NCBI RefSeq assembly: GCF_016834655.1
Contig: NZ_JAENHP010000015.1
Coordinates: forward strand, 124,001 to 188,000
DNA from: Paractinoplanes ovalisporus
Lineage (GTDB): Bacteria; Actinomycetota; Actinomycetes; Mycobacteriales; Micromonosporaceae
Direction: 5' to 3'
Length of the DNA: 64,000 bases
Below the pieces are notes generated by a model that worked only from the letters and a program-made list of their open reading frames with translations, was not told the origin of the DNA and made no database searches. Positions 33,145 through 41,756 of the stretch are shown here, one piece after another (positions within the stretch are counted from its first letter, which is position 1; every line of letters starts with the position of its first letter). The position numbers and the translations under genes were made by a program.

Positions 33145-34053
33145 ATGCTTACTGGTGACGAGAAGTTTGTCGGCCCTGGGCGGTTGCGACTGTGGGCGCA
33201 GCGTTTCGGCCACCCGGCTGACCCGGCCGTTCTGCTGGTCATGGGCACATCCACCCAGGGCATCGGCTGGCCCGACGAGCTGCTGGAGGCGCTCGTGGCC
33301 GGCGGTCGGCAAGTGATCCGGTTCGATCATCGCGACACCGGCCGTTCCGACTGCGTTGACTTCGCCACGCATCCGTACGCGCTGGCCGACATGGCAGCCG
33401 ACACGGTCGCCGTTCTCGACGGTTACGGCGTCACGGCCGCGCACATCGTCGGGATATCGCTGGGCGGCACGATCGGGCAGTGGCTTGCCGTGCACCGGGC
33501 GGCCCGGGTGCACACACTGACCCTGATGGCGTCGTCTCCGATGGCCAACAACCCCGGCCCGGCGTGGGCGCGAGCCATGGCGGGGCAGCCCGCCCGGGCC
33601 GATGAACTCCCGCCCCCGACGGCCCGGTTCCTCGACCACGTGATGGCCTCGGCGAGGACGCCCGGCACGACGCCGCAGCTGCGCATGGACGCCGACATTG
33701 AGACCTGGCGAGTGCTCAACGGTGATGTCCTGCCCTTCGACGAACCCGCCGCACGTCAGTTCGTCGAACACTGTTACGCCCGGGCCCACAACATCGCTGC
33801 CGCCTCGAATCATGATCTCGCCGGACGGCGCTGGGACGACGACCGGCGGGCCTCCTTGTCCGCCATCACCGCTCCGACCCTGGTCCTGCACGGCAGCGCC
33901 GATCCGCTGTTCCCCCCAGCTCACGGCGAAGCACTCGCGGCGCAGATCCCGGCGGCGCGGCTGGAGATCGTGCCGGGCATGGGCCACCACCCGTTCTTCT
34001 CGCCCGGGCTCACCGAGCGGATCGCCGACTCGACCATCCGCCACACGGGCTGA
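33145..34053 (+). CDS. Alpha/beta hydrolase
   Basis: 302 residues from ATG 33145 (an in-frame GTG at 33136 would add three). The fold is clear: VLLVMGTSTQGIGWPDELLE, FDHRDTGRSD for the oxyanion region, nucleophile Ser in HIVGISLGGTIGQW, Asp near TLVLHGSADPLFP and His in VPGMGHHPFFS. It is closest in pattern to the esterase/epoxide-hydrolase-like enzymes of anthracycline-type pathways (RdmC/AknP-like), but such enzymes are also common elsewhere. Substrate unknown. It stands alone between gene remnants. Confidence 0.9.
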   Translation: MLTGDEKFVGPGRLRLWAQRFGHPADPAVLLVMGTSTQGIGWPDELLEALVAGGRQVIRFDHRDTGRSDCVDFATHPYALADMAADTVAVLDGYGVTAAHIVGISLGGTIGQWLAVHRAARVHTLTLMASSPMANNPGPAWARAMAGQPARADELPPPTARFLDHVMASARTPGTTPQLRMDADIETWRVLNGDVLPFDEPAARQFVEHCYARAHNIAAASNHDLAGRRWDDDRRASLSAITAPTLVLHGSADPLFPPAHGEALAAQIPAARLEIVPGMGHHPFFSPGLTERIADSTIRHTG

Positions 34054-34130
34054 CTTCCGGCCGCACAGGCCGGGGCACATGTGGAGCGCCGCCCTGGCCG
34101 CCCAGCCCACTTATCACGTGCACCGCCAAG

Positions 34131-34511
34131 TCAGGCCACTGCCGCCGGGCGGGTCGCGTATGCGCCGATCCCCCTTCCAGCAGAGCGAACGCCCTCGGCC
34201 ACGCCGGTCGGAAGCTCGCCGGCCAGCACCATCTCGCGCACCAGCAGGACCAGGGACCGCTGGACGGCCAGCAACGAGTGGGCGACCACCCGGGCCGTCA
34301 GCGGGTCTCCGGTGTCGGCCGCGAGGTGTTCGGCCGGCGCGTCGGCGATGCGGGTCATCGACAGCAGTTCGCGGGCGCGCAGCGCGGGGCTTTCGGTGAT
34401 CACGCGGCTGACCGTGCGCAGCTGCTCGAGCGCCTGCTGGTCGCCGCGAGTCGCGGGTGTCCCGTGCGACGCCTCGCGTTCGACGCGGGCGGGCCCCGGT
34501 GGAACTGTCGC
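34131..34511 (-). pseudogene. TetR regulator tail without DNA-binding domain
   Basis: The frame reads RVEREASHGTPATRGDQQAL, EQLRTVSRVITESPALRARE and SLLAVQRSLVLLVREMVLAG, the helices of a TetR C-terminal ligand domain, to a stop at 34133-34131. Upstream it is closed by a stop at about 34525 with no helix-turn-helix. A shorter version could start at an internal ATG (34403), but it would still lack the DNA-binding part. The downstream neighbour on its 5' side carries TetR-type operators (35776-35804) that this regulator may once have bound. Confidence 0.65.
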
Positions 34512-34543
34512 CCCGGGTCAGGGCGCGTACGCAGCGGGCAGCC

Positions 34544-35761
34544 TCAGACGGCGTCCACGCCTCGGCGCGGGCTGGCCTGACTGGCGGCGTCGGCCCGGGT
34601 CAGGGCTCGGGCGCAACGCGCGATGAAGAGCCACTGCACCAACGGCACGGCCGGCCCGGCAATCTGACTGATCCAACGCGCCGGGCGGGCGGTGACCTCG
34701 GTGACGAACTGTACGGTGCCGTCGTCGTCGAGCCGGACCGTGAAGCGTTCGTCGCCGTGGAAGGTGTGGCCGGGTAGTGCCAGGTAGTGCAGGGACGTGC
34801 GTGCCGGGTCGCGCACCACCTCGAGCACCTCGCACGGCTCCGGCACCCGCAGGCGGCCGAACCCCAGGTCGGAACGCATGTGCTGACCGGTGAAGGCGGG
34901 CGGCGTGGCCGGGTCGACCCAGGCCCCGGCCCGGCGGTGCATCTCCCAGGTGAGCAGCGCCCGCGAGGCCGCCTCGAAGCGTTCCCGACCGGCGCCGACG
35001 TGGTGCGTCCAGGTGTGCGACTGCTCGCGGCCGGCGTAGGCGACGAACAGCGCCACCAGCACCGCGGCCGCGTTGAGCACGCCGTGGGTCAGCACCATCC
35101 AGGTCAGGTTGAGGTGCGGCAGGTCGACCACCTGCCCCGACGCGTAGAGCAGCGCGAGCCCCATCGTGACCAGGCTCAGACCGAGCAGGAGACGAGCCGC
35201 TTTTCCCGTACGGGTCGCGATCGCCAGCCACAGCCCGGCGCTGAGCACCCCGGCGCCGAGAAGCTCGATCAGGTCACCGGTCTCTCCGCCGACGACAAAT
35301 CCGAATCCGACGATCGCGACGCCGGCCGGGGCCAGATAGCGGTTCTGGTCGGAGAGCAGCGCGAGCAGCAGCAACGCCCCGAACCCGGCGACGTGGAAGT
35401 GCGCGGCGGTCAGCCCGAGGATCCCGGGCGGGAAGCCGAGCAGCGCGTAACCACCCCGCTCGGCCAGCAGCCCGGCCGCCGCCACGGGCAGGCAGGCCGC
35501 GGCGAAGGCCACCAGCCGATCGCGCCGCAGCAGCACCGGCACCGCGCAGCAGGCCACCAGGTAGGGCACACAGAGCAAGGCCGCCCCGAGCCCGCGCGGC
35601 ACCACCATCGCGACCACGGCCGGCACCGCCACCACCGGCCACCAGCGCGCGAGCCGACCGGCCCGGCCCAGCGCCCCCAGCCCGAGCGGCACGAACAGCA
35701 GCACGCACACCGCCACCACGGCGTGCAGCCCCACCCACCCAGCCCCACTGAGCCGATCCAT
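34544..35761 (-). CDS. YndJ-like membrane domain fused to DUF1990
   Basis: 405 residues. Residues 1-240 form eight or nine membrane helices (LHAVVAVCVLLFVPLGLGAL, GLTAAHFHVAGFGALLLLAL), with FHVAGFG and LTHGVLNAAA typical of YndJ-family proteins. From about residue 245 a soluble DUF1990 domain follows (HTWTHHVGAGRERFEAASRA, GFGRLRVPEPCEVLEVVRDP). Such fusions of the two domains occur in actinobacteria; the function of neither is established. Two palindromic boxes just upstream indicate control by a TetR-type repressor, and the only nearby TetR gene is a headless remnant. Confidence 0.85.
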   Translation of the reverse strand: MDRLSGAGWVGLHAVVAVCVLLFVPLGLGALGRAGRLARWWPVVAVPAVVAMVVPRGLGAALLCVPYLVACCAVPVLLRRDRLVAFAAACLPVAAAGLLAERGGYALLGFPPGILGLTAAHFHVAGFGALLLLALLSDQNRYLAPAGVAIVGFGFVVGGETGDLIELLGAGVLSAGLWLAIATRTGKAARLLLGLSLVTMGLALLYASGQVVDLPHLNLTWMVLTHGVLNAAAVLVALFVAYAGREQSHTWTHHVGAGRERFEAASRALLTWEMHRRAGAWVDPATPPAFTGQHMRSDLGFGRLRVPEPCEVLEVVRDPARTSLHYLALPGHTFHGDERFTVRLDDDGTVQFVTEVTARPARWISQIAGPAVPLVQWLFIARCARALTRADAASQASPRRGVDAV

Positions 35762-35775
35762 GGCGACCTCACTTC

Positions 35776-35804
35776 TTGAACACGTTCAACTGAACACGTT
35801 CAAG
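35776..35804. promoter_or_regulatory. Double TetR-type operator
   Basis: Two adjacent boxes, TTGAACACGTTCAA (35776-35789) and TGAACACGTTCAAG (35791-35804), each with GAAC/GTTC arms around AC, lie directly upstream of the YndJ-DUF1990 gene. Spacing is one and a half helical turns. This box style is typical of TetR-family repressors. Confidence 0.7.
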
Positions 35805-36151
35805 TTACCACGGATTCGCAGACCGGCACGTCCACCGGCCGCCACCGCTCCCCACGTCGGGCGGGCAGCGTGGCCCTGAGCGCCCCGAGGGCTCGCCGAC
35901 CGTTGTGCGCTACGCCGCCGTCGTCGACCCGGGACGCAACATCGACGCGTTCTCCGGCCACTCGCTCAGCGACCCGTTGCCCTCGTCCACGCTGCCGAGC
36001 GCGTCGGTGACACCGGCGGTGTGCAGGAGGGACGATGCGTGGATCAACGGGCGGCAGATCGACACGCTCCACCAACGGCCCCGGCCGACCAGCCTCCACC
36101 CCGACTACGAGGGGCAACGGGCGTACGCGGGCGTGGTGTTAGGTTCGCTGG
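35805..36151. other. Intergenic stretch between divergent genes
   Basis: Nearly 350 bases between the minus-strand YndJ-DUF1990 gene and the plus-strand thioesterase gene. It must hold both promoters. Short open frames exist, but none has a start signal or a recognisable product. Confidence 0.4.
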
Positions 36152-36565
36152 ATGGCTGAGGACGCTCGCCGCTATGCGGAGATCATGCTGGGGCGCGACA
36201 CGGCCAGCCGGGGGCTCGGCATCGAGCTGCGGGATGTCGGGCCCGGGTGGGCCGTGCTCGCCATGGTGGTGCGCGACGACATGCTCAACGGCTACGAGCT
36301 GGTGCACGGCGGGCTGCTCGCGTCGCTGGCCGACAGTGCGTTTGCGGTCGCGTGCAACACGTACGGGGAAATCACCGTTGCCGCCGGGTTCGACATCACG
36401 TTTCTCGAGTCGGGGAAGGCCGGTGACGAGCTGACCGCCCACGCCGTGGAGCGGGCCCGGCGCGGGCGGTCGGGGCTCTACGACGTGACCGTCACGCGTC
36501 AGGACGGAACGGTGCTGGCCGAGTTCCGCGGGCGCAGCCGGTCACTCGGGCGTCCGATCAGCTGA
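36152..36565 (+). CDS. PaaI-type hotdog thioesterase
   Basis: 137 residues. The hotdog fold and PaaI subgroup show in DMLNGYELVHGGLLASLADS, where NGYxxxHGG contains the catalytic Asn-Gly-His region, and in the following AFAVACNTYGEITVAAGFDI. Members hydrolyse aryl- or acyl-CoA thioesters in the cytoplasm, in phenylacetate catabolism and in general CoA salvage. There is no paa gene cluster here. Its 3' end overlaps the tail of the convergent regulator frame by 67 bases, which suggests that the regulator tail is over-extended. Confidence 0.92.
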   Translation: MAEDARRYAEIMLGRDTASRGLGIELRDVGPGWAVLAMVVRDDMLNGYELVHGGLLASLADSAFAVACNTYGEITVAAGFDITFLESGKAGDELTAHAVERARRGRSGLYDVTVTRQDGTVLAEFRGRSRSLGRPIS

Positions 36566-37895
36566 GCCAATTCCCGTACGGCGGCTCGCAATCGGTCCTC
36601 GGTCATCTGCGAGTAACCGAGGATGAGCGTGGGCGGCCACCCGTCCGGGTCCGTCGCGTAGTCGGCCATCGTGGCCAGGGCGATCCACCGCGCGCGGGCC
36701 GCGGCGACGTCCACCGGCGCCGGGAGCTCGACCGTCACGTGCAGACCGGCGGCGATACCCCGTACGGTGGCCGAAGGCAGGAACTCGCCGAGGGCGGCCA
36801 CCATGGCGTCCCGGCGACGGCGGTATCGCGTACGCATGCGCCGTAAATGACGATCGAGCTCGCCCCGCTGCAGGAAGCGCGCGAACGCCAGCTGCTCGAT
36901 GCGGAACACGCCCTGGTTCTCCTCGCGCACGGCGGGCACGAGCGTGGGCGGCAGCACCATCCAGCCCAGCCGCAGCGCCGGCGCCAGCACCTTGCTCACC
37001 GTGCCCGCATAGACGACGTGTTGCTGGTCGAGACCCTGCAACGCGCCCACGGCGGGACGGTCGTAGCGGTACTCGGCGTCGTAGTCGTCCTCGATCGCGA
37101 TCGCCCCCGTCGCCCGCAGCCACGCCACCAGCGCGGCCCGTCGCTTCGGGGCCAGCACCACGCCGGTCGGGTGCTGGTGCGCGGGCGTCAGGATCACCGC
37201 GTCCACCCCGGCCGACGCCAGCTCGTCCACCTTCAGACCAAGACTGTCCACCCGTACGCGTACGGGTTCGAGCCCGGCCCGGGCGGCGATCCGCGCTTCC
37301 TCGACGTTGCACGGGTCCTCGCAGGCGATGCGCCGGGCACCGCGCGCCCGTAGGGCTCGGCAGATCATCCCGAGGCCCTGCAGATAACCGGTGGTCACCA
37401 CGATCCGGTCACGGACGGCGACCACGCCCCGCACCCGGCCCAGATGGTCGGCCAGGGTGTCACGCAGTTCGCCGCTGCCGAGCGGGTCGCCATAGCCGAG
37501 ATCGTCGGCGGTGATGCCGGCGACCGCTTCGCGCAGGCAGCGGGCCCAGGCCGCGCGCGGGAATGCGGAGACGTCGGGGCGGGCGGGGCGCAGGTCGAAG
37601 CGGAGGACATCGCTCCGATCGGAGCGGGCATCGTGGCGGCGCCGGGGAACGGCCCGGGCGCGATCCGCGGTTGCGCGCCCTGGCGGAGCGCGAGATAACC
37701 CTCGGCGGCCAGTTGCGCGTACGCGTCGACCGTCACCTTCCGTGAGACGCCGAGCTGCCGGGCCAGGTCGCGGGTGGACGGCACCGGTGTGCCCGGGCGC
37801 AGCGTCCCCGCCCGTACGGCATCGCGCACCTGCCCCCGGATCTGCGCGCTCAGCGTGCCCGGTTGCTCCCTCGCGACGGTCAGCAGCAGCTCCAC
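36499..37895 (-). pseudogene. MocR/PdxR-type regulator with a frameshift
   Basis: The N-terminal GntR domain starts at ATG 37895 (MELLLTVAREQPGTLSAQIR) and contains PSTRDLARQLGVSRKVTVDA. The frame breaks in the GC-rich linker near 37630-37665, and the aminotransferase domain continues in another frame: DVLRFDLRPARPDVSAFPRA, EDDYDAEYRYDRPAVGALQG, and the PLP lysine in AGTVSKVLAPALRLGW. Restoring one base joins both into a full MocR regulator of about 460 residues. These regulators bind pyridoxal phosphate and control a divergent gene. The rest is well preserved, so the break is recent or a sequencing error. Confidence 0.85.
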
Positions 37896-37909
37896 TGGTC
37901 CCCTCTTTC

Positions 37910-37948
37910 GCGCCGGGACTGGATCTGTTCTTTGTACCAGTCCGGCGC
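37910..37948. promoter_or_regulatory. Probable MocR operator between divergent genes
   Basis: GCGCCGGGACTGG (37910-37922) and CCAGTCCGGCGC (37937-37948) form an inverted repeat with one extra G, 14 bases apart. ACTGG/CCAGT elements also occur at 37893-37899. The site lies in the 65-base gap between the MocR gene and the MFS gene, where a MocR protein should bind both promoters. Confidence 0.65.
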
Positions 37949-37960
37949 GAGGGTCGAAGC

Positions 37961-39088
37961 ATGCTCTTCTCCACGTCGGTCGTCGCCCGCCTGCCGCTCG
38001 CCACGTTCAGCATCGGCCTGCTCGTGCACGTCGAACACCTCACCGGTTCGTACGCCGCCGCCGGTTCGGCCGCGGGCGCGCTCGCCGTCGCCCAGGGTTT
38101 CGGCGGTCCCCTGCTCGGCCGCCTCGCCGACCGGCGCGGCCAGACGGTGGTGCTGCTCGGTTCCGCGTCCTTGGCCGGGCTCGCGCTCGCTGCCTTCGCC
38201 CTGGTTCCTTCCCGTACGCCGTTGCCCGCGCTGCTGGCCCTGGCCGCGTTGCTCGGCTTGGCCACCCCACCCGTAGGCGCCTGCATGCGGACGCTGATTC
38301 CGTTGCTGCACAAGGGATCCGAGCACCGCGCCTATGCCGTCGACGCCGCCGCGACCGAACTGACGTGGATCGCCGGCCCGCCCTTGGCCCTCGGCGTCGG
38401 CTCCCTGGCCGGCACGGGCGTGGCGCTGGCTTCGGCCGGGGCAGTGCTGGTCGTGGCCACCGCTGCGTTCGCGCTCTCGCCGGTCTCCCGCTCCTGGAGA
38501 TCAAGTTCCTTCCCCCGTACGAGGGAAACCGCTCTTGCCTCCCCACTGATGCGAGCGCTGGTGGTCGTCCTGGCCTGCGTCGGCATCGTCTTCGGCGCGA
38601 CCGAGGTGGCCGTGACCGCGTCGTCCGGATCCCACGCGGGTTGGCTGCTCGCTTTGTGGGGCACCGGTTCCCTGGCCGGCGGCGTGCTGGCGGCCCGCCT
38701 CGGAGGCGGCGCCCGCGACGGCCGCACGTTCGCGCTCCTGCTGGCCGCGCTGGGGTTGGGCCACTTGTTGTTGGCCGTCGCCCCACCTGTGCTGATCGCC
38801 TTGGCCGGAACCGCGATCGCCCCGATCCTGGCCAGCGCCTACGCCATGGTCGACGCCGCCGCCCCGGCCGGAACCGCCACCGAGGCCTTCGCCTGGCTCG
38901 CCACCGCCACCGCGATCGGAACCGCCGTCGGGGCCGCGGCCGCCGGTTTCCTGGCCGATTTCGCTTCTCCCGCAACGGGTTTCGTCCTGGGCGGGGTGGC
39001 TGCCGGGGTGGCCGCCCTCATTGCCGCGGCCCGTTTCCCCGCGTCCGCTCCCGCCTTCGCACGGCCGACCGCTGACGTGCCCGGCTGA
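37961..39088 (+). CDS. MFS transporter
   Basis: About 375 residues from ATG 37961, with twelve or slightly fewer membrane helices. LATFSIGLLVHVEHLTGSYA and GFGGPLLGRLADRRGQTVVL (motif A, with GRLADRRG) are typical of the major facilitator superfamily. The C-terminal half reads ASPLMRALVVVLACVGIVFG to GFVLGGVAAGVAALIAAARF. It is probably a drug/proton antiporter under the divergent MocR regulator. The usual cytoplasmic N-terminus before the first helix is very short, which may mean that the true start lies slightly upstream in the operator region. Confidence 0.88.
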   Translation: MLFSTSVVARLPLATFSIGLLVHVEHLTGSYAAAGSAAGALAVAQGFGGPLLGRLADRRGQTVVLLGSASLAGLALAAFALVPSRTPLPALLALAALLGLATPPVGACMRTLIPLLHKGSEHRAYAVDAAATELTWIAGPPLALGVGSLAGTGVALASAGAVLVVATAAFALSPVSRSWRSSSFPRTRETALASPLMRALVVVLACVGIVFGATEVAVTASSGSHAGWLLALWGTGSLAGGVLAARLGGGARDGRTFALLLAALGLGHLLLAVAPPVLIALAGTAIAPILASAYAMVDAAAPAGTATEAFAWLATATAIGTAVGAAAAGFLADFASPATGFVLGGVAAGVAALIAAARFPASAPAFARPTADVPG

Positions 39089-39099
39089 GCTGGACGCCT

Positions 39100-39250
39100 G
39101 CTCGTTTCGCTCGTTTCGCTCGTTTCGCTCGCTCGTCCGTCCGTCCGTTCGCTCGTCCGTCCGTCCGTTCGCTCGCTCGTCCGTTCGTTCGCTCGTCCGT
39201 TCGCTCGTTCGCTCGTTCGCTCGTTCGCTCGTTCGCTCGTTCGCTCGCTC
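39100..39250. repeat. Tetranucleotide CGYY repeat tract
   Basis: About 37 units of CG followed by two pyrimidines (CGTT, CGCT, CGTC), with CGTTT three times at the left end. The tract fills the whole gap between the MFS stop and the end of the convergent DUF4304 gene. The right end is a regular CGTTCGCT octamer repeat. Confidence 0.95.
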
Positions 39251-39255
39251 AGCCA

Positions 39256-39870
39256 TCACCGCCTGCGGAGCCAGGCCGCTTGTTTCGCATCACGGGGATC
39301 GTGCGGCGAGCGATCGAAATCGTCGAGGACCCGCTGCAGTCGCGGAGTCATTCCTTCGCCGGCCACTGCGTAGGCGAGGGCGAGTTCCTTCCGCCGCGTC
39401 ACCCACCATCCAGGTGCGTCACCTTCGACGAAGGCGGCCAGGCCGCCCGGATCCAGGAGCGCCCGCAACTCGGGAATCGCAACCTGCTCGAGCTGTTCGC
39501 CCAGGACGATGCCCCCGTCATCCGCGTCATCCGCGCCGCCGACGACCCAGCCGTCCCGGAGACGAAACTTCACCGGCGGATCCAAACGACGCCGTAGCAG
39601 GCCATCCCGCTCGACCGGATTGGCCGGCCGTCTCTGCGGTGTTTCGTCGATCAAATACTCCCACCACGCTGCGGGCAGCACGGCCAGATTGACGTAGAAG
39701 TTGACTTCGTCGCCGTCGTTGTACGAGGACTTCTGCAGATTGACGATCGCGACATCACCGGCCGGTGACCTCAACCGCCAAGTCGGAGCCGAACCCTTGA
39801 ATCCAGCCTCCCGCAGCGGCGGACCAACGTGCGTCTTGACCATCGCCCCAAAGGCTTCTCTGGCTGTCAC
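39256..39870 (-). CDS. DUF4304 domain protein
   Basis: About 204 residues from GTG 39870. The DUF4304 pattern appears near the N-terminus: TAREAFGAMVKTHVGPPLRE followed by AGFKGSAPTWRL, then VNLQKSSYNDGDEVNFYVNL. The C-terminal part (GDAPGWWVTRRKELALAYAV) is helical. The domain has no proven function but is often found near toxin or polymorphic-immunity genes. A longer frame upstream exists but lacks coding character. Its 3' end abuts the CGYY repeat tract. Confidence 0.8.
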   Translation of the reverse strand: MTAREAFGAMVKTHVGPPLREAGFKGSAPTWRLRSPAGDVAIVNLQKSSYNDGDEVNFYVNLAVLPAAWWEYLIDETPQRRPANPVERDGLLRRRLDPPVKFRLRDGWVVGGADDADDGGIVLGEQLEQVAIPELRALLDPGGLAAFVEGDAPGWWVTRRKELALAYAVAGEGMTPRLQRVLDDFDRSPHDPRDAKQAAWLRRR

Positions 39871-40033
39871 AGGGCTATCAGAGCACGGCGAACAAGAACC
39901 GACGACATGCTCGTTCACGCGGTTGAGCCAGAGCCCAGAACGCACGCCGTGTTCTCCGCCGCGGTGGCCTTCCCGCCGCCTGCACCGCCATGGCCGGGCC
40001 GCCTCGTGGTGCGCCAACCGGTAGCGTGCCCGG

Positions 40034-40558
40034 GTGACGACTCGAAGCGAGGTCCTGTTTCTGGGCGGCCGTTCCGGCGTCGGGAAAAGCAGTGTCGGCA
40101 ACGAGATCCACGCCCAGTTGTCGGCGGCCGGCGTCCGGCACTGCCTGATCGAGGGCGACAACCTCGACCTGGCCTTCCCTCCACCGTGGGAACACAACCT
40201 GGCTGAGCGAAATCTGGCCGCGATGTGGACCAACTACCGCGCACTCGGCTACCACCGCCTGATCTACACGAACACCGTGAGCGTGCGCACCGTCGAAAAC
40301 CTGACCGCGGCGATGGGCGACGAACCGTCGGTAGCCGCAGTCCTCCTGACAGCCGACGACGCAACGGCGCGGGCAAGACTGGCGAGACGCGAGATAGGCA
40401 CGACGTTGGACCTGCACATCGAACGCAGCGACCGCATGGCCCGCGAGCTGGAACAAACGGTCGCAAGCTGGGTACACCGCGTGCCAACCGACGCCCGCCC
40501 GGTCGCCGGCATCGCCCAGGAGATCATCACATTGACCGGCTGGTGCGCGAGCGCTTGA
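40034..40558 (+). CDS. Small P-loop kinase-like protein
   Basis: 174 residues from GTG 40034. Walker A is FLGGRSGVGKSSVGNEI; after it come RHCLIEGDNLDLAFPPPWEH (an APS-kinase-like acceptor segment), VLLTADDATARARLARREIG (a lid-type Arg stretch) and a helical tail. The layout matches small adenylylsulfate-kinase/phosphotransferase-like enzymes that phosphorylate a small molecule or antibiotic. Substrate unknown. A second, distinct P-loop kinase is encoded convergently at 40979-41557; between them lies a repeat array that starts at this gene's stop. Confidence 0.82.
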   Translation: MTTRSEVLFLGGRSGVGKSSVGNEIHAQLSAAGVRHCLIEGDNLDLAFPPPWEHNLAERNLAAMWTNYRALGYHRLIYTNTVSVRTVENLTAAMGDEPSVAAVLLTADDATARARLARREIGTTLDLHIERSDRMARELEQTVASWVHRVPTDARPVAGIAQEIITLTGWCASA

Positions 40559-40889
40559 TCGCACAGTCAGGCAAACACGCAGCGGACCAACACAGCGCGA
40601 ACGCTCAACACACACAACCAGTCAGCCACAGCCGACGCCACAGCCAGAACGCCCAAGCACACGTCCGGCCAAACGCACACCACACGATACGGCGCGGACG
40701 CTCAAACGCGCACCACACGATACGGCGCGGACGCTCAAACGCGCACAACCAGCCAGCCACAGCCGACGCCACAACCAAAACGCTCAAGTACCCGACCGAC
40801 CAAACGCGCACCACACGACGCGAACGCGAACGCGTACAGCCAGACGAATGGGCACTACAAGACACGAACCGAACGCTCAAACGCTCACA
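40537..40889. repeat. Degenerate repeat array starting at a stop codon
   Basis: Diverged units carry GCGCGnACGCTCAA and AAACGCGCACCACACGATAC boxes (the latter in near-perfect tandem near 40675-40735) and CCAGCCACAGCCGACGCCAC boxes near 40618 and 40750. The first unit is the 3' end of the kinase gene (GCGCGAGCGCTTGA). A segment of about 90 bases here is clearly related to 42613-42705. The plus strand is strongly A+C biased. Confidence 0.8.
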
Positions 40890-40929
40890 CGCTCACAACC
40901 AGCCAGCCACGGCCGGCTGGTTGTGAGCG
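40890..40929. terminator. Bidirectional terminator at the array end
   Basis: CGCTCACAACCAGCC (40890-40904) pairs perfectly with 40915-40929 around a ten-base loop. It lies between convergent kinase genes and closes the repeat array, whose last unit forms its left arm. Confidence 0.8.
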
Positions 40930-40978
40930 CAAGTCTCGGTCCCATCTCGGCGAGAAAATCGGGTCCCGCTGTCGGGCT

Positions 40979-41557
40979 TCACCTCGAGTCGGGTCGCCGG
41001 GAGCTCGGCTCGCGCAAGGCGTCTGACAGACGCTTGTATGTCTCCGCCACTGCACCCTCTGTGCTTGGCACTACCGTCGTTCCGGGGCGTTGACGTACAA
41101 CCTTGATCAGGTTGACGTACATGGTTTCGAGCACGGCAGCGCCGCCGCTCAACTCGATGAGACGGTGGTGATGGCGTATCCACGGATCGTCGCTGTCCTT
41201 GGCGCGGAGGTTGAAACGATTGATCGCCGCTTCCTGCTCGTCGAGCAGGACAATTTCACGGAAGTCCGCCCCGTGCATGCGGGCGAGGTCCTCGAGTGCT
41301 GCGATCTCATCGAGCTGGCCGTGGTACTGAGGCACAACGACGTCGCGCCCACCGTCCAGATGGGTGGCCGCCATCGCCCGGGCCAGGGACCACACAAGTG
41401 GCCACGTGTCGGTCTGCTCGTGCTGCCATCCACCGACCAGGCGATGCAGGGCGTCGATATCGAGGTTCAGGGTGCCCGGGTTCCGGTCGGTGAAAAGAGC
41501 CGACAGCGTGGACTTCCCGATGCCCGGCGGGCCGTTCAGATGGACGAGTCGCGCCAT
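40979..41557 (-). CDS. AAA-type P-loop kinase-like protein
   Basis: 192 residues. Walker A is LVHLNGPPGIGKSTLSALF; then LNLDIDALHRLVGGW, DVVVPQYHGQLDEIAALEDL and FNLRAKDSDDPWIRHHHRLI. The GxPGxGKST loop with a following short Asp segment and an Arg-rich lid is the pattern of the zeta-toxin/chloramphenicol-phosphotransferase-like small-molecule kinases. No antitoxin gene is adjacent. It is convergent with the other P-loop gene at 40034. Role uncertain: metabolite or antibiotic phosphorylation. Confidence 0.82.
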   Translation of the reverse strand: MARLVHLNGPPGIGKSTLSALFTDRNPGTLNLDIDALHRLVGGWQHEQTDTWPLVWSLARAMAATHLDGGRDVVVPQYHGQLDEIAALEDLARMHGADFREIVLLDEQEAAINRFNLRAKDSDDPWIRHHHRLIELSGGAAVLETMYVNLIKVVRQRPGTTVVPSTEGAVAETYKRLSDALREPSSRRPDSR

Positions 41558-41756
41558 CTCGTCACCATATCGACCCTGACCTGGGGTACCCGGATCTACC
41601 GCGACGAGGGACTACTTCGCGTTCGAGTGACGCGTTGACCTGCGGGTTGATCGCGACTTCGGGTACCACCTCGATCGGATGGATTCGATGGTCGCGAGTT
41701 TCGGGCTTTGGCGCGAACTGTGTGATGGACGCAATGGCCGACCCCGCCGCGCCCGG

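Noticed and set aside
35905..36159. Small plus-strand frame before the thioesterase gene
   Set aside because: No start signal or family pattern, and it overlaps the thioesterase start. Treated as intergenic.
39100..39250. Coding region for an ERANERTSE-type repeat protein on the minus strand
   Set aside because: All frames of a 4-bp repeat stay open or nearly so. No start signal, and the tract sits between convergent gene ends.
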